Shown: positions 25,041 through 34,426 of the stretch, piece after piece
Layout of the letters: each line of letters begins with the position of its first letter
Numbering within the stretch: the stretch's first letter is position 1
Assembly: GCA_963728935.1 (NCBI GenBank)
Contig: CAVSMC010000001.1
Location: 1,550,001-1,614,000, forward strand
Reading direction: 5' to 3'
Length of the DNA: 64,000 nt
Origin: CAVSMC01 sp963728935
GTDB taxonomy: Bacteria > Pseudomonadota > Gammaproteobacteria > Burkholderiales > Casimicrobiaceae
Program-made: the position numbers and the translations under genes
The notes under the pieces: model-generated
The model's input: the letters and a program-made list of their open reading frames with translations, nothing else
Database searches by the model: none
What the model was told of the DNA's origin: nothing

Positions 25041-25291
25041 TCCAGCTCCTTTCTCAGTGTCACCTGCAACGCTTGCCGAGGAGTAGCGTAGAACGAACGC
25101 ACGTACTCGGCAAGGTCGTCCTCGATGAAAATCCAGCAGCGGCCGGGCTTCGCTCCCGGAATCGCGCCGCATTTCGCTCGGCGCCGGACTTCCTCTGGAT
25201 GCATGCGGAGGAGGGCGGCAGCTTCGGAGAGCGACAGCGTCCGCAAAGGCGAGCGGATGGAACCGTTATCCGAGGCGTCGAGCTTGTCCAT
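24941..25291 (-). CDS. Helix-turn-helix, excisionase-like protein
   Basis: 116 residues. TLSLSEAAALLRMHPEEVRR, AKCGAIPGAKPGRCWIFIED and DLAEYVRSF form a MerR/excisionase-type winged HTH (helix, turn, wing with G-R-x-W). The C-terminal half ends with a S-E-Y-A-A-L-L-G-L motif, a pattern I recall from small HTH proteins next to integrases. Its last 100 bases overlap the start of the integrase in another frame. Likely a recombination directionality factor or regulator of the island; that role is inferred. Confidence 0.75.
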   Translation of the reverse strand: MDKLDASDNGSIRSPLRTLSLSEAAALLRMHPEEVRRRAKCGAIPGAKPGRCWIFIEDDLAEYVRSFYATPRQALQVTLRKELECHFANAAVSGGSTSSLQTGSEYAALLGLPTKP

Positions 25292-25305
25292 GCGGCAGAA
25301 GCGAC

Positions 25306-26307
25306 TTATCGTCCCAAGTACACGGCCGTGATCTGCTCGCGACCGTGACCCATCTCATGGCTGATGGCGACGCGCGCCTCGTGATCGATGACTTTCTGCT
25401 CGCGCGTGAGCTGCTTGGAGGTCGGTCCGCCGCGCGCCGGGCATTCCCAGCCGGTCAATTCCTTGTAGCGCGCTTGCGCGTAGAAATGCCGATGTCCATG
25501 AAAGGCATGAATACCGATCCGCTCACACTCGTAACGAAAATGCTTCAGATAGCCGACGTAGGTCGCGTAGCGCGGCGGAATCAGACTCTTGCCCTTAGCG
25601 ACCACCTTCGCCTCGTCGACGAGCTGCCGTTGCTCTGGAGTGCCGATCGGAATCTCGCGCGTGCGGCCGCCCTTGGTCCAGGAATCCTTGAGCACCAGTC
25701 GATCGCCACGATCCGCCCACTTCGGAATGATCTTGATCGATTCCTCTCGCCGCAGCCCGAACGCGGCTTGTAGGCGCAGCGAGATCTTGATGCTTTCGGT
25801 TCGAATGTCCTCGATTGTCTTGACCGCGAGCTCGCGTGCTCTCGAGACGTTAGTGACATACACGCGATCCGGAATGCCGTAGGCGGCGTTGCTGCGGGCG
25901 ATAATGTTTTCCTTGCCAGTCTTCTGTGCCCACCAGCGCAACGTCGACATGCGGTTCTTGATCGTGCCGGGCGAGAGGCTCTCGGCCAGCCAGCGCTCGA
26001 CCAACCTCTCGACGTGCTTGGGCTTGAGGCTATGGGCGTTCATATGCCGGAATCCCATCGCATGGAGTTGATCGGCGATAAGGTCGAGGATGTGCTCCCG
26101 ATCCGCTTGCGTGGCATAGCTGCCATCACGGTTATGCCGGCAGAGCTGCTTCAAGTCGTAGTTGAGATCGCGCATCGAGAATTTCCCCTTGGGCCGTGGG
26201 TGAGGTGGTTTACGTGCCGGCGCATCCCTGTTGGCGATGTGTCGAAGCATCGCCGCCAGGCTTGGCAGCGGAGGCGCCCGGCGAGGTGGTCTTCCGTTGA
26301 ACCGCAT
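25306..26307 (-). CDS. Second tyrosine recombinase/integrase (phage_integr_N type)
   Basis: 333 residues from ATG 26307, which has an AAAGGAGACGAATC ribosome site; the open frame upstream to 26568 is not conserved. N-terminal SAM-like domain (SMRDLNYDLKQLCRHNRDGS, ADQLHAMGFRHMNAHSLKPK, WLAESLSPGTIKNRMSTLRW), then the catalytic domain with Arg in AAFGLRREESIKI, the H-x-x-R box HGHRHFYAQARYKEL, and the C-terminal MGHGREQITAVYLGR with the nucleophilic Tyr. This is the domain layout of integrases from integrative conjugative elements. With the first integrase broken, it is the only intact recombinase of the island. Confidence 0.85.
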   Translation of the reverse strand: MRFNGRPPRRAPPLPSLAAMLRHIANRDAPARKPPHPRPKGKFSMRDLNYDLKQLCRHNRDGSYATQADREHILDLIADQLHAMGFRHMNAHSLKPKHVERLVERWLAESLSPGTIKNRMSTLRWWAQKTGKENIIARSNAAYGIPDRVYVTNVSRARELAVKTIEDIRTESIKISLRLQAAFGLRREESIKIIPKWADRGDRLVLKDSWTKGGRTREIPIGTPEQRQLVDEAKVVAKGKSLIPPRYATYVGYLKHFRYECERIGIHAFHGHRHFYAQARYKELTGWECPARGGPTSKQLTREQKVIDHEARVAISHEMGHGREQITAVYLGR

Positions 26308-27591
26308 GATTCGTCTCCTTTCAAAATGGCACCGCGTTGATCCAATCTTTCCTGCTCGATTCCGATGGTGTAGGTCTGTCGGGTAAGTGTTTCTGCTCGC
26401 CTGGGGCGCCAGTGGCAGCCGCAGGGGAAACTCCTGAGCACGGGACACCACTCCCGTTGTGCGCGGTTGGTTTGCTGCTCGCCGGCGCCGCGCGGCGCTT
26501 GTTTGGCGTCGCAACTGGCGCTTCCCCGGGGAAGCGCCGATCGCGAGAGCCATTAACCCAGGGCTCAAGGAGCGCCGTTAAGGCGCGGCTGTTTGATCCG
26601 TTACGCGAATCATTCGGCGAGGAGCGTTGCGCTCCTCGCGAAGCTGGCGTGATGGTCTTCGGGAGGCCATCACGTAATTCGGAGCCCCTCGGTCACGCGA
26701 CGGAATGCCGCGTAGAGGCAGAGACGGTGGCACTGCGCGCGTACGTCACTAGCGGTTCCCGCTTGCGGTTCCCGCTAGTACACGACGCGCGCGATGCGCA
26801 TGCGCGCGCGCTACGACCTCACGCCACGTCGTGCAGCGGGCTTGTGGCCCGCGCACGAGCGGCGCGAAGGTCTCGCACAGCACGCGCCGCCGGTGGGCGG
26901 CCATCTCTGGGGTTGTGGCTCGGATGACGGCCGGCGACGTCTGCGATGCTCTGCAGGCGTCGTGGCCGAGGTGACAACGCTCAAGGCAGCGGACGACGCG
27001 AAGGTCCCCGCCGTACGGACGGGGACGCGCGTAAGGAGCACGCGCACGGACAGTCGCGCCGCTCCCGCTACCCTTGAGGTTGCACCGGACGTATCGGTCC
27101 AGCGTCTAGCGCACGGACCGTTACGTCCCTTCGGACGCTGTCGCGTCCGCGACCGGAGCAATTAACAGCCTTGCCCAGTCGTCTCGAAAACCCAGGCGCT
27201 CACGTTGAGCGCGAACACCTGGTCATCCCGCACGGGATGTCTATTAGCGGGGCTCAAAGACGACCCGCACTGACGTCGCCGCCGTGACGACGGCGACTAT
27301 CGCTCCGACCGTCGAGGGGACGGCCCTTGCTGCACCTATGGCATCTTGCGACGCCCAATCCGATAGATCGCTTTCAGGTACTGTCTGAGGCTTGCCTTCG
27401 CCGCCCTCGATGGACGGCCAGGGATGGCCAGCTTCCTGTGAATCGAGACCGACTCTACTCCGTCACTTTTCTTCGCGTCAATGGACCAGGGGGAAAGTCG
27501 GCTTGACAACGGTTGCGACCCTTGCGAAAGGGTCGGAGACGACCTGCCATTCGGAGAATGGCGCGCGCCGAACGACACTCGTCCGTCGGGT
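26308..27591. other. Non-coding stretch with many hairpins
   Basis: No open frame here looks like a gene: candidates are Arg/Pro-rich shadows. Instead there are several inverted repeats: GCGAGGAGCG-TTG-CGCTCCTCGC (26617-26639), CGTGATGG...CCATCACG (26648-26674), ACTAGCG...CGCTAGT with an internal direct repeat GCGGTTCCCGC (26748-26779), and GTCCCCG...CGGGGAC (27004-27026). On the minus strand, an open stretch without a start codon ends at 27244 and has a hydrophobic C-terminus (GAIVAVVTAATSVRVVFEPR), perhaps a gene remnant. The stretch could hold an origin, a transfer site or structured RNAs; the sequence does not decide. Confidence 0.5.
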
Positions 27592-27864
27592 CTATCGCAG
27601 CTTGCGCTTACTCCGTACGGCGGCAATTGTCTTGTCGATCAGCGCTTGAAGGTCGTCGCCTGCCAAATCAGCGTTTCGCTGCTTCACATCAGCAGCCGTC
27701 TGCTTCAGGAGTTCCTTCTGTACGGCTCGCTCAACGAACTTCGACAGATCGTCGTCTCGCATTCGATGGTCCGAGAAGAACGAGCGCAACGATTGGTCGG
27801 TCTCCTGAGAAACCGTCACCGTCCAACGAGTGGTCGTATCCATCGATCGGTTCCGTTCGTTCAT
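27592..27864 (-). CDS. Ribbon-helix-helix antitoxin-like protein
   Basis: 90 residues (or 83 from ATG 27843, MDTTTRWTVTVSQ). RWTVTVSQETDQSLRSFFSD followed by DDLSKFVERAVQKELLKQTA is a ribbon-helix-helix DNA-binding pattern as in the XACb0070 family, and the tail DVKQRNADLAGDDLQALIDK also fits. Such proteins are usually antitoxins of PIN-type toxins. No toxin gene follows on the minus strand, so it looks like an orphan. Confidence 0.65.
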   Translation of the reverse strand: MNERNRSMDTTTRWTVTVSQETDQSLRSFFSDHRMRDDDLSKFVERAVQKELLKQTAADVKQRNADLAGDDLQALIDKTIAAVRSKRKLR

Positions 27865-27957
27865 ATCCCAGGCTTGAGCATAGCGCCAATGGCGCTACGA
27901 TTGCTCGTTAGGTCCGACCGAGGAATTGCGCGTTGAGCTGCTGAATACCCAAACACC

Positions 27958-28212
27958 ATGATCAGAAACGGCGACCTACTTCGCTTCACTTCCTCCGAAA
28001 TTGAGGAATTCCGATCTGCCGGACTTGACGTGACTGGTGTTCGGACGATTGAAGACTTCGGAGCGGCGGTTGCAACGTGGTGTGACTTGCTTGCCGAGGT
28101 CCGCCCGGACTTGCTCGAAAAGATCGCGCACGCGATGGCAGAGGCGCGAGGTGTCAAGCTGCATCCGAAGCTGACGGTCTACGACCCCAGAGACAAAGAC
28201 CGCGAGTCCTAA
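27958..28212 (+). CDS. Hypothetical 84-residue protein
   Basis: MIRNGDLLRFTSSEIEEFRS, TGVRTIEDFGAAVATWCDLL, then two helices rich in Leu/Glu and KLHPKLTVYDPRDKDRES. Normal codon use and amino-acid composition suggest a real gene. I do not recognise a family. It is divergent from the ribbon-helix-helix gene and about 115 bases upstream of the AbiE pair. Confidence 0.5.
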   Translation: MIRNGDLLRFTSSEIEEFRSAGLDVTGVRTIEDFGAAVATWCDLLAEVRPDLLEKIAHAMAEARGVKLHPKLTVYDPRDKDRES

Positions 28213-28243
28213 TCGATAAGTGCGGGGAATTCGGGTGACCGCC

Positions 28244-28276
28244 GGTGTAGCGGCAAGCCAAAGGCGCAGCTACACC
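28244..28276. promoter_or_regulatory. Inverted repeat upstream of abiE genes
   Basis: GGTGTAGC and GCTACACC form perfect 8-base arms separated by 17 bases, 53 bases before the AbiEi start. AbiEi antitoxins repress their own operon by binding inverted repeats upstream, so this is a candidate operator. Confidence 0.5.
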
Positions 28277-28328
28277 AGAATGCGCCTAATTCCTGGAAAA
28301 TGCGAATTTGTCGTGCTAGAGTATAGCC

Positions 28329-29135
28329 ATGATGCGGCACGACATACCCTTGCCGACTCCCCGCGCCCGGCTTGCCGCGGTGCTCCGCGCAACCAAGGAG
28401 GTGGTTTCGATCGACGCCACCGCGCGCACGCTCGGCCTAGGTCGGCCCGCCGCGGCGAAGCTGTTGTCGCGCTGGCGCCAGCAGGGTTGGCTGCAGCGCG
28501 TCGGGCAAGGGCTCTATGTTCCTGTGCCGCTGGATCTCGCTGGCAGCGCGCAGGTCGTCGAAGACCCCTGGGTGTTGGTCCCGACATTGTTCGGCCAATG
28601 CTACATCGGCGGGTGGACAGCCGCCCATCATTGGGAGCTCACCGAACAGCTCTTCAATGAAACGGTCGTCTTCACAACGCGCCGGATCAGCCAAAAGCGG
28701 GTGACCGCGCAGGGCGTCGTCTTCCTGCTCCATCACGCCGTCAAAGCCCGTCTCTTCGGACTTAAGACCGTTTGGCGCGGCACAGCGCGCGTGAGCATTT
28801 CGGACCCGGCGCGCACGCTGATCGACATGCTGGCGATGCCGGATACCGGTGGCGGAATCGATCACGTTACTGATTGCGTGGCCGCATATCTCAAGGGACC
28901 GACCGGTGACCGCGCGCTCCTGATCCGCAACGCCGAGCAGTTCGGCAACGGCGCCGTTTTCAAGAGGCTCGGCTTTCTTGCTGAGACACTCCTCCACGAC
29001 GAAGAACTTGCTGCCGCCAGCCGCGAGCGGCTGACCCAGGGCTACGCCCGCCTTGATCCCGCGCTTTCGTGCCGGCAACTCGTGACCGCCTGGCGGCTGT
29101 GGGTGCCTGAGCGCTTGAAGCGGAACGCCGCATGA
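28329..29135 (+). CDS. AbiEi-family antitoxin of a type IV toxin-antitoxin system
   Basis: 268 residues. N-terminal winged helix (RATKEVVSIDATARTLGLGR, LSRWRQQGWLQRVGQGLYVP) and a C-terminal AbiEi domain (LFGQCYIGGWTAAHHWELTE, VVFTTRRISQKRVTAQGVVF, ISDPARTLIDML). AbiEi represses the operon and neutralises the nucleotidyltransferase toxin. The stop overlaps the toxin start by 4 bases. ATG 28329 or 28332 are both possible. Conferred phenotype in known systems: abortive infection. Confidence 0.88.
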   Translation: MMRHDIPLPTPRARLAAVLRATKEVVSIDATARTLGLGRPAAAKLLSRWRQQGWLQRVGQGLYVPVPLDLAGSAQVVEDPWVLVPTLFGQCYIGGWTAAHHWELTEQLFNETVVFTTRRISQKRVTAQGVVFLLHHAVKARLFGLKTVWRGTARVSISDPARTLIDMLAMPDTGGGIDHVTDCVAAYLKGPTGDRALLIRNAEQFGNGAVFKRLGFLAETLLHDEELAAASRERLTQGYARLDPALSCRQLVTAWRLWVPERLKRNAA

Positions 29136-30568
29136 TCGACAAGCGCGAAATCCTCGAAGCCGCCTCCGCCCTTGGGCTGTTACCGAGCGTCGTCGAGAAG
29201 GATTACGTTCTCGGCTGGGTGCTCGCCGGAATCAACGCTCACGCTGCCCTCGCTGAATCATGGGTGTTCAAGGGAGGCACCTGTCTCAAGAAGTGCTACT
29301 TCGAGACTTACCGATTCTCCGAAGATCTCGACTTCACCCTGCGTGATGAGGGCCATCTCAACGAGGGTTTTCTCAGAAGTGCGCTCGGTGAGGTCGTTGC
29401 CTGGATTTCGGAGCAATCCGGCCTTGCAATGCCTGCCGATCAGCTTGTGTTCGACTTTTACCAGAATCCGCGCGGCCGAGTCTCGTGCGAGGCGAGGATC
29501 GGCTATCGCGGGCCGGTTTCTCCCACCGCGCCTGCGGGTGGCTGGCCGAAGATAAGGCTTGATCTCACAGCGGACGAAAGACTTGTGCTTGCCGCCGTCG
29601 GGCGCGAGGTTTTCCATCCCTACTCGGACCGTCCGGAAACTGGGATCTCAATCCTTTGCTATGCCTACGAGGAGGCCTTCGGCGAGAAGATAAGGGCGCT
29701 CGGTGAGCGCACGCGTCCCCGAGATCTTTATGACGTCGTGAATCTCTACCGGCATGGTGACAGCCGTCCGCCGGCGGCGGTCCTGCGCAATGTCCTCGAA
29801 CAGAAATGCGCCTATAAGCGTATCCCGCTGCCGACGTTCGAGACGCTGGCTTCGCATCGCGCCGACGTGGAAGCCATGTGGCAGAACATGCTCGGCCATC
29901 AGCTTCCAATGCTGCCGCCCATACAGGACTTCTGGGATGCGCTGCCGGAGATTTTCGCCTGGATTTTGAGCGGCGCGGAAGCGCCACAGCGCGTACGCAT
30001 CGAGCCCGGCTCGGCGGAGGTTGCAATCCGCAGCCGCGCTCTGCCGATGGGTGTTCCCGTTCGCGTCCGCTCGGCTCTCGAAATCATCCGCTTCGCCGGA
30101 GCCAACCATCTCTGCGTCGATCTGACTTATGACGGCCAAGTCCGCCGCATCGAGCCTTATTCGCTGCGGCAGACAGCGGAGGGAAACTACGTGCTCCACG
30201 CAATTCGCAGTGATTCCGGCGAGCACCGCTCGTACCGCGTCGACCGCATGCAGGCCGCATCGGTCACCAGCCAAACGTTCTCACCACGCTATCTCGTCGA
30301 GCTGACGCCGGAGGGACCGCTGCCCGTCGCGCAAGCCGCGTCGCCCTCGCGTACCGAGCGAGGCGTGTCGCGACGCTCGGTACCAGCCCGAGGGCGCCGC
30401 CATGCAGCGCCGTCAGGGCAAAGCGGGCCGATCCATGTTTTCCGCTGCACCATCTGCAGGAAGATGTTTGAGCGGAAATCGATGGATGGTTCATTGAATC
30501 CGCACAAGCACCCGAGAGGCTATGAGTGCCCCGGCCGCGTCGGCGTATATGTGCGCACGAAGTACTAG
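29132..30568 (+). CDS. AbiEii-type nucleotidyltransferase toxin with WYL-like and zinc-ribbon-like tails
   Basis: 478 residues. The N-terminal NTase core is clear: VVEKDYVLGWVLAGIN, FKGGTCLKKCYFETYRFSED and LDFTL (G-G-T-x10-S-E-D-L-D-F), then EEAFGEKIRALGERTRPRDL. After about residue 300 comes a WYL-like domain (SALEIIRFAGANHLCVDLTY, RRIEPYSLRQTAEGNYVLHA, SYRVDRMQAASV). The last 45 residues have a C-x2-C...H-x-H...C pattern (FRCTICRKMF, HKHPRGYECPG), a possible zinc ribbon. Typical AbiEii proteins are about 300 residues and lack both tails. The start overlaps the antitoxin stop. The tails may sense a ligand or nucleic acid; that is inference. Confidence 0.85.
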   Translation: MIDKREILEAASALGLLPSVVEKDYVLGWVLAGINAHAALAESWVFKGGTCLKKCYFETYRFSEDLDFTLRDEGHLNEGFLRSALGEVVAWISEQSGLAMPADQLVFDFYQNPRGRVSCEARIGYRGPVSPTAPAGGWPKIRLDLTADERLVLAAVGREVFHPYSDRPETGISILCYAYEEAFGEKIRALGERTRPRDLYDVVNLYRHGDSRPPAAVLRNVLEQKCAYKRIPLPTFETLASHRADVEAMWQNMLGHQLPMLPPIQDFWDALPEIFAWILSGAEAPQRVRIEPGSAEVAIRSRALPMGVPVRVRSALEIIRFAGANHLCVDLTYDGQVRRIEPYSLRQTAEGNYVLHAIRSDSGEHRSYRVDRMQAASVTSQTFSPRYLVELTPEGPLPVAQAASPSRTERGVSRRSVPARGRRHAAPSGQSGPIHVFRCTICRKMFERKSMDGSLNPHKHPRGYECPGRVGVYVRTKY

Positions 30569-30656
30569 AAACGGTCAACGACAATAGCGGGCGCAACGAT
30601 GCGACCAAAGAAAAATCCGGATAACAGGGAGCCTGCCAGGTTAGGCAGGTACGGAC

Positions 30657-32795
30657 ATGCCGGGCACTAACGAAGCATTCTCGCGCGTCAAGATCGACGC
30701 CCAACTCAGGGATCAGGGCTGGGACGTAATCAATCCCAACGCGGTACGGTTCGAGTACGTCCTTCCCGATCGTACCAAGGCGGACTATGTGCTCTGCGAC
30801 CGGCACGGTCGCGCGCTTGCCGTCATCGAGGCGAAAAAGGCTGCCATTAACCCCGCTGAAGCCGAAGCCCAGGGGAAGGCCTACGCCGAACAACTCAAAG
30901 TGCCCTATATCTTCCTTGCCAACGGCGAGGAGATACGGTTCTGGGAATGGAGGACCGAGGCCTTCCCACGAACGGTCAAGACTTTCTTCTCGCAAGGCGA
31001 TCTCGAACGGCACGCTGCCACCGGCCAAGTGAAGCGCGATCCACTATCCATTCCGATCGACAAGAGGATCGTCGAGCGCGACTATCAACTTGCCTGCATC
31101 GACACGCTCTGCCGCGAGATCGACGCTGGCCGCCGCAAGTTGCTTGTCGAGATGGCGACCGGCACCGGGAAGACCCGGACCGCGGCTGCCTTCATCAAGC
31201 GCCTGTTCGAGGCGAACGCCGTTACTCGCGTTCTCTTCCTTGTCGACCGCATCCCACTCGCCAAGCAAACAGAGGACGCGTTCGCCGAGCACTTGCCCGA
31301 ACTCCCGGCGTATGTCCTGAGGGCCGGGCGACGATTCCAGGACGAGAAGCGCATCACGATCACGACGCTGCAGAGCATGGTGAACATCTACAGAGAATAT
31401 TCCTCAGGATATTTCGATCTTGTCATCAGCGACGAGTGCCACCGCTCCATCTACGGCAAGTGGAGCGGAGTCCTGAAACACTTCGACGGAATACAGCTCG
31501 GCCTGACTGCAACACCCTGCGTCGCCAGCGACCAGGACTTCGGGGATGCGGAAGACAAGCTTTTCATCCGCGACACACTGCGCTTCTTCGAGGTCGATCG
31601 CCCAACGTTCACCTACAAGCTCAAGGACGCGATCCGGGAGGGTTATCTCGTTCCGTACCAGATATACAGAGCGAAGACTGTCAAGACAGCGGCGGAAGGC
31701 GGCTTCGAGGTAAGGCGCAACCAGCTCGATTGGAGCGCGATGGACCCGGCTACGCGGGCCGATTTCGAACTCGCCTTTGCCGACAAGCAGAGCATCATCG
31801 TCGATCCGGCCGCGCTTGAGCGGAAGTTCACGATCCCCGAGCGGAATCGCGCGATTGTCCGGGAGTTCCGCGACGTGCTTGAGAACGGATACACCGACGC
31901 CAAGGGTGACGTGCGCAAGCCTCTTCTCGGGAAGACGATTGTTTTCGCCGTGACCAAGCGCCACGCCGAGACCCTCGCACAGCTTTTTGATACGGCCTTC
32001 GCAGACAGGAAGCGTTCGGCCAACGTCCGCTACGCCGATTACGTTGTCTCTGGCTTGGGCACCGATGACACGGTCGATGGCATGACCAAGATCAAGCGCT
32101 TCAAGAAAGAGGAATTCCCGGTAATCCTCGTCTCGGTGAACATGCTCGATACGGGATTTGATTGTCCAGAAGTTGTCAATCTTGTCTTCGCGCGGTTCAC
32201 CCGATCCGCGATCCTCTATCAGCAGATGCGGGGAAGAGGTACGCGCAAGGCCAAAGGCAAGCCGCTGTTCACCATGTTCGACTTCGTCGGCGTCAGCGAC
32301 TTCCACGGCGACGAGGATCAAGGCGGGGAGGGCGGCATCATCGCGGAGCGACCAAGAAAGAAGCAGTACGAACCACGGCGACTTCTTTCCCTGGATATCG
32401 ATGACCACATCGATCCAACCACCCGCGAATGGGTGAGCGTCGATGAGAACGGAAACATGATCTTCCCGGAGGCCTCGGAAGCCAAAGCCGCAGAGCTGGG
32501 CGCGCGCTTCGAGGCTTGGCTTCTGTCCCAGGAGGGCGCGATTACACCCGATCAGGAGCGCTGGCTCCGCATGATCGGCAGCCAGCTTCGCGCCAACGCC
32601 GATGGTTGGGATGAATTCACCGCCGGCCACTTCGCTTTTCATCCATTCACGCTGCTGGGTGGCGTCCCGGAAGCCATTCGGGTCTTCGGTGGAGAAGGTC
32701 AGCTCGAGTCCTTACTGGAGTCTCTCAATGCTGGTGTGTTCGGAAACGACGAGCAGAACAGGGCGGCCGACGGCAGCTTTGCTGCAGCATCATAG
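30657..32795 (+). CDS. hsdR: Type I restriction endonuclease subunit R
   Basis: 712 residues. N-terminal PD-(D/E)xK nuclease: Asp43 in KADYVLCDRHG and Glu58/Lys60 in AVIEAKKA. SF2 motor: Walker A ATGTGKT (167-173), DECHRSIYGKW, GLTATPC, and the late motif MLDTGFDCPEVVNLVF with QQMRGRGTRKA. A C-terminal domain binds the methylase. Cleaves DNA at a distance after translocation. It is first in a five-gene run; hsdM starts 8 bases after its stop. Confidence 0.95.
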   Translation: MPGTNEAFSRVKIDAQLRDQGWDVINPNAVRFEYVLPDRTKADYVLCDRHGRALAVIEAKKAAINPAEAEAQGKAYAEQLKVPYIFLANGEEIRFWEWRTEAFPRTVKTFFSQGDLERHAATGQVKRDPLSIPIDKRIVERDYQLACIDTLCREIDAGRRKLLVEMATGTGKTRTAAAFIKRLFEANAVTRVLFLVDRIPLAKQTEDAFAEHLPELPAYVLRAGRRFQDEKRITITTLQSMVNIYREYSSGYFDLVISDECHRSIYGKWSGVLKHFDGIQLGLTATPCVASDQDFGDAEDKLFIRDTLRFFEVDRPTFTYKLKDAIREGYLVPYQIYRAKTVKTAAEGGFEVRRNQLDWSAMDPATRADFELAFADKQSIIVDPAALERKFTIPERNRAIVREFRDVLENGYTDAKGDVRKPLLGKTIVFAVTKRHAETLAQLFDTAFADRKRSANVRYADYVVSGLGTDDTVDGMTKIKRFKKEEFPVILVSVNMLDTGFDCPEVVNLVFARFTRSAILYQQMRGRGTRKAKGKPLFTMFDFVGVSDFHGDEDQGGEGGIIAERPRKKQYEPRRLLSLDIDDHIDPTTREWVSVDENGNMIFPEASEAKAAELGARFEAWLLSQEGAITPDQERWLRMIGSQLRANADGWDEFTAGHFAFHPFTLLGGVPEAIRVFGGEGQLESLLESLNAGVFGNDEQNRAADGSFAAAS

Positions 32796-32803
32796 GAGGG
32801 AGC

Positions 32804-34426
32804 ATGCCTTTGACGCCAGAGATGCGAAGGTCGATTGACCAAATCCGCGATTACCTCTACGGCGGCGGATACCCCGATCCCGTCAGCAACGCCGAGCAGC
32901 TTGCGTTTCTGTTCTTTTTCTACTTGGTTGAAGGCATCGATGCCGAGAACGCGGCCCGGGCCAAAGTCCTTAAACAGAAATACGGAAGCCTTTTCGTAGG
33001 TGACTGGGTGCTCAAGAATCCACTCAATGCTCCGTCGAAAGGCGTTGAGGCCATACCGCGGAGCCAATTCCGATGGTCCATTTGGGCCCGAGGTCTCTCC
33101 GGGGAGCCGCTCGTGCGGTTTGTGCGCGACGAGGTCTTCGCGTTCTATACGGAAGTCGCGGAGCGAGGTGCCTTCAACTTCATGAACGGAGCCCGTCTTG
33201 CCATCGACGAGCCTACTGTGCTCACGCAGGTCGTCACCCTGGTTGACGGGCTGGGCCTAGACCGTTCAGACGCCGATACCAAGGGGGACTTGTTTGAACA
33301 CGTGCTAAAGCAGATCAAGCAGGCAGGTGAGCTCGGCCAGTTCCGCACACCCCGACACATCATCCGTGCGATCGTTGCGATGGTCGATCCGAAAATCGGC
33401 CAGACGATCTATGACCCAGCGGCCGGAACGGCCGGATTTCTCGTTGCCGCTTACAACCATATACGCCTGATGCACTCATCGCCTGGCGCCGTCCAGGAGG
33501 TCGAGGTGGATGGCAAGATGCAGCGGCGAGGGCTTGGCGACAAGCTTTCGTCGGTGCAGGTTTCGGCGTTGCAATCAAAGACGTTTTTCGGCAACGACGT
33601 CGATCCGAAGATGGTTCGCTTGGCGACCATGAATCTGACCCTTCGCGGTCTTCCGAACGTGCGCATCCTGCTACGCAACGTCCTGACGACGACGGTCGAT
33701 GCCGAACGCAAGGAAGAGCTTGGTCTACCACAGGAGGGCTACCACGTTGTCCTCGCAAATCCGCCATTCTCGGGGCGTGTGGATCGCGATCGTATCGTCG
33801 ATGACGTGAAGGTTGGCACGACAACGGCGACCGAGGTGCTGTTTCTCAAATACATGATCGATTCTCTGCGTCCCGGCGGACGCTGCGGCGTCATCGTGCC
33901 GGAGGGCGTTCTGTTTGGCTCAACGGGCGCGCACAAGGAGCTGCGGCGCCAGTTGATCGAGAACAATCGCGTGGAAGCAATCATGAGCCTGCCGGGCGGC
34001 GTGTTTCAGCCCTATTCGGGCGTCAAGACGTCGGTCCTGATTTTCCGCAAGGGCGGCAAGACGGACGAAGTGCTTTTCTTGCATGCGGATAACGATGGCT
34101 ACAAGCTTGATGCCAACCACGACACGCCGATTCTCGACGACGATCTTCCGGCGCTGACCGCGACTTATGAGCATCGAGCGGAAGTTCTCAAGAAATGGGA
34201 CACACGTGATCCGAAAGGTGACTGGACGGAAAGGTGGTGGTTCGCGGATGAAGCCGCGCTGCGGACGAACGACTTCAAGCTGTCGGCCGGGCAGTATCGC
34301 CCGATGAGTCAGAAGCAGGTCGAGCACCGGGACCCGCGAGAACTCTTGGACGAGCTAGCCGTGATCGAGTTGGAGATCGTGGAGGAGGTAGAGGCTCTTA
34401 AGACTGCGCTCCGAGAGGCAGTATGA
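32804..34426 (+). CDS. hsdM: Type I restriction-modification methyltransferase subunit M
   Basis: 540 residues, N6-adenine methylase. SAM site YDPAAGTAGFLVAAYNHI (near residue 203) and the catalytic VLANPPFSG (N-P-P-F from residue 319). N-terminal HsdM_N helical domain (MRRSIDQIRDYLYGGGYPDP) and C-terminal region with coiled-coil that binds HsdS. RBS TAGGAGGGAGC precedes ATG 32804. The stop overlaps hsdS by 4 bases. Confidence 0.96.
   Translation: MPLTPEMRRSIDQIRDYLYGGGYPDPVSNAEQLAFLFFFYLVEGIDAENAARAKVLKQKYGSLFVGDWVLKNPLNAPSKGVEAIPRSQFRWSIWARGLSGEPLVRFVRDEVFAFYTEVAERGAFNFMNGARLAIDEPTVLTQVVTLVDGLGLDRSDADTKGDLFEHVLKQIKQAGELGQFRTPRHIIRAIVAMVDPKIGQTIYDPAAGTAGFLVAAYNHIRLMHSSPGAVQEVEVDGKMQRRGLGDKLSSVQVSALQSKTFFGNDVDPKMVRLATMNLTLRGLPNVRILLRNVLTTTVDAERKEELGLPQEGYHVVLANPPFSGRVDRDRIVDDVKVGTTTATEVLFLKYMIDSLRPGGRCGVIVPEGVLFGSTGAHKELRRQLIENNRVEAIMSLPGGVFQPYSGVKTSVLIFRKGGKTDEVLFLHADNDGYKLDANHDTPILDDDLPALTATYEHRAEVLKKWDTRDPKGDWTERWWFADEAALRTNDFKLSAGQYRPMSQKQVEHRDPRELLDELAVIELEIVEEVEALKTALREAV

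Noticed and set aside
26337..26927. 196-residue open frame in the hairpin-rich stretch
   Set aside because: Arg/Ala/Gly-rich, spans several inverted repeats, no RBS and no recognisable motif.
27336..27626. 96-residue minus-strand frame downstream of the ribbon-helix-helix gene
   Set aside because: Considered as the missing toxin, but it has no PIN or RelE motif and overlaps the antitoxin end in another frame.
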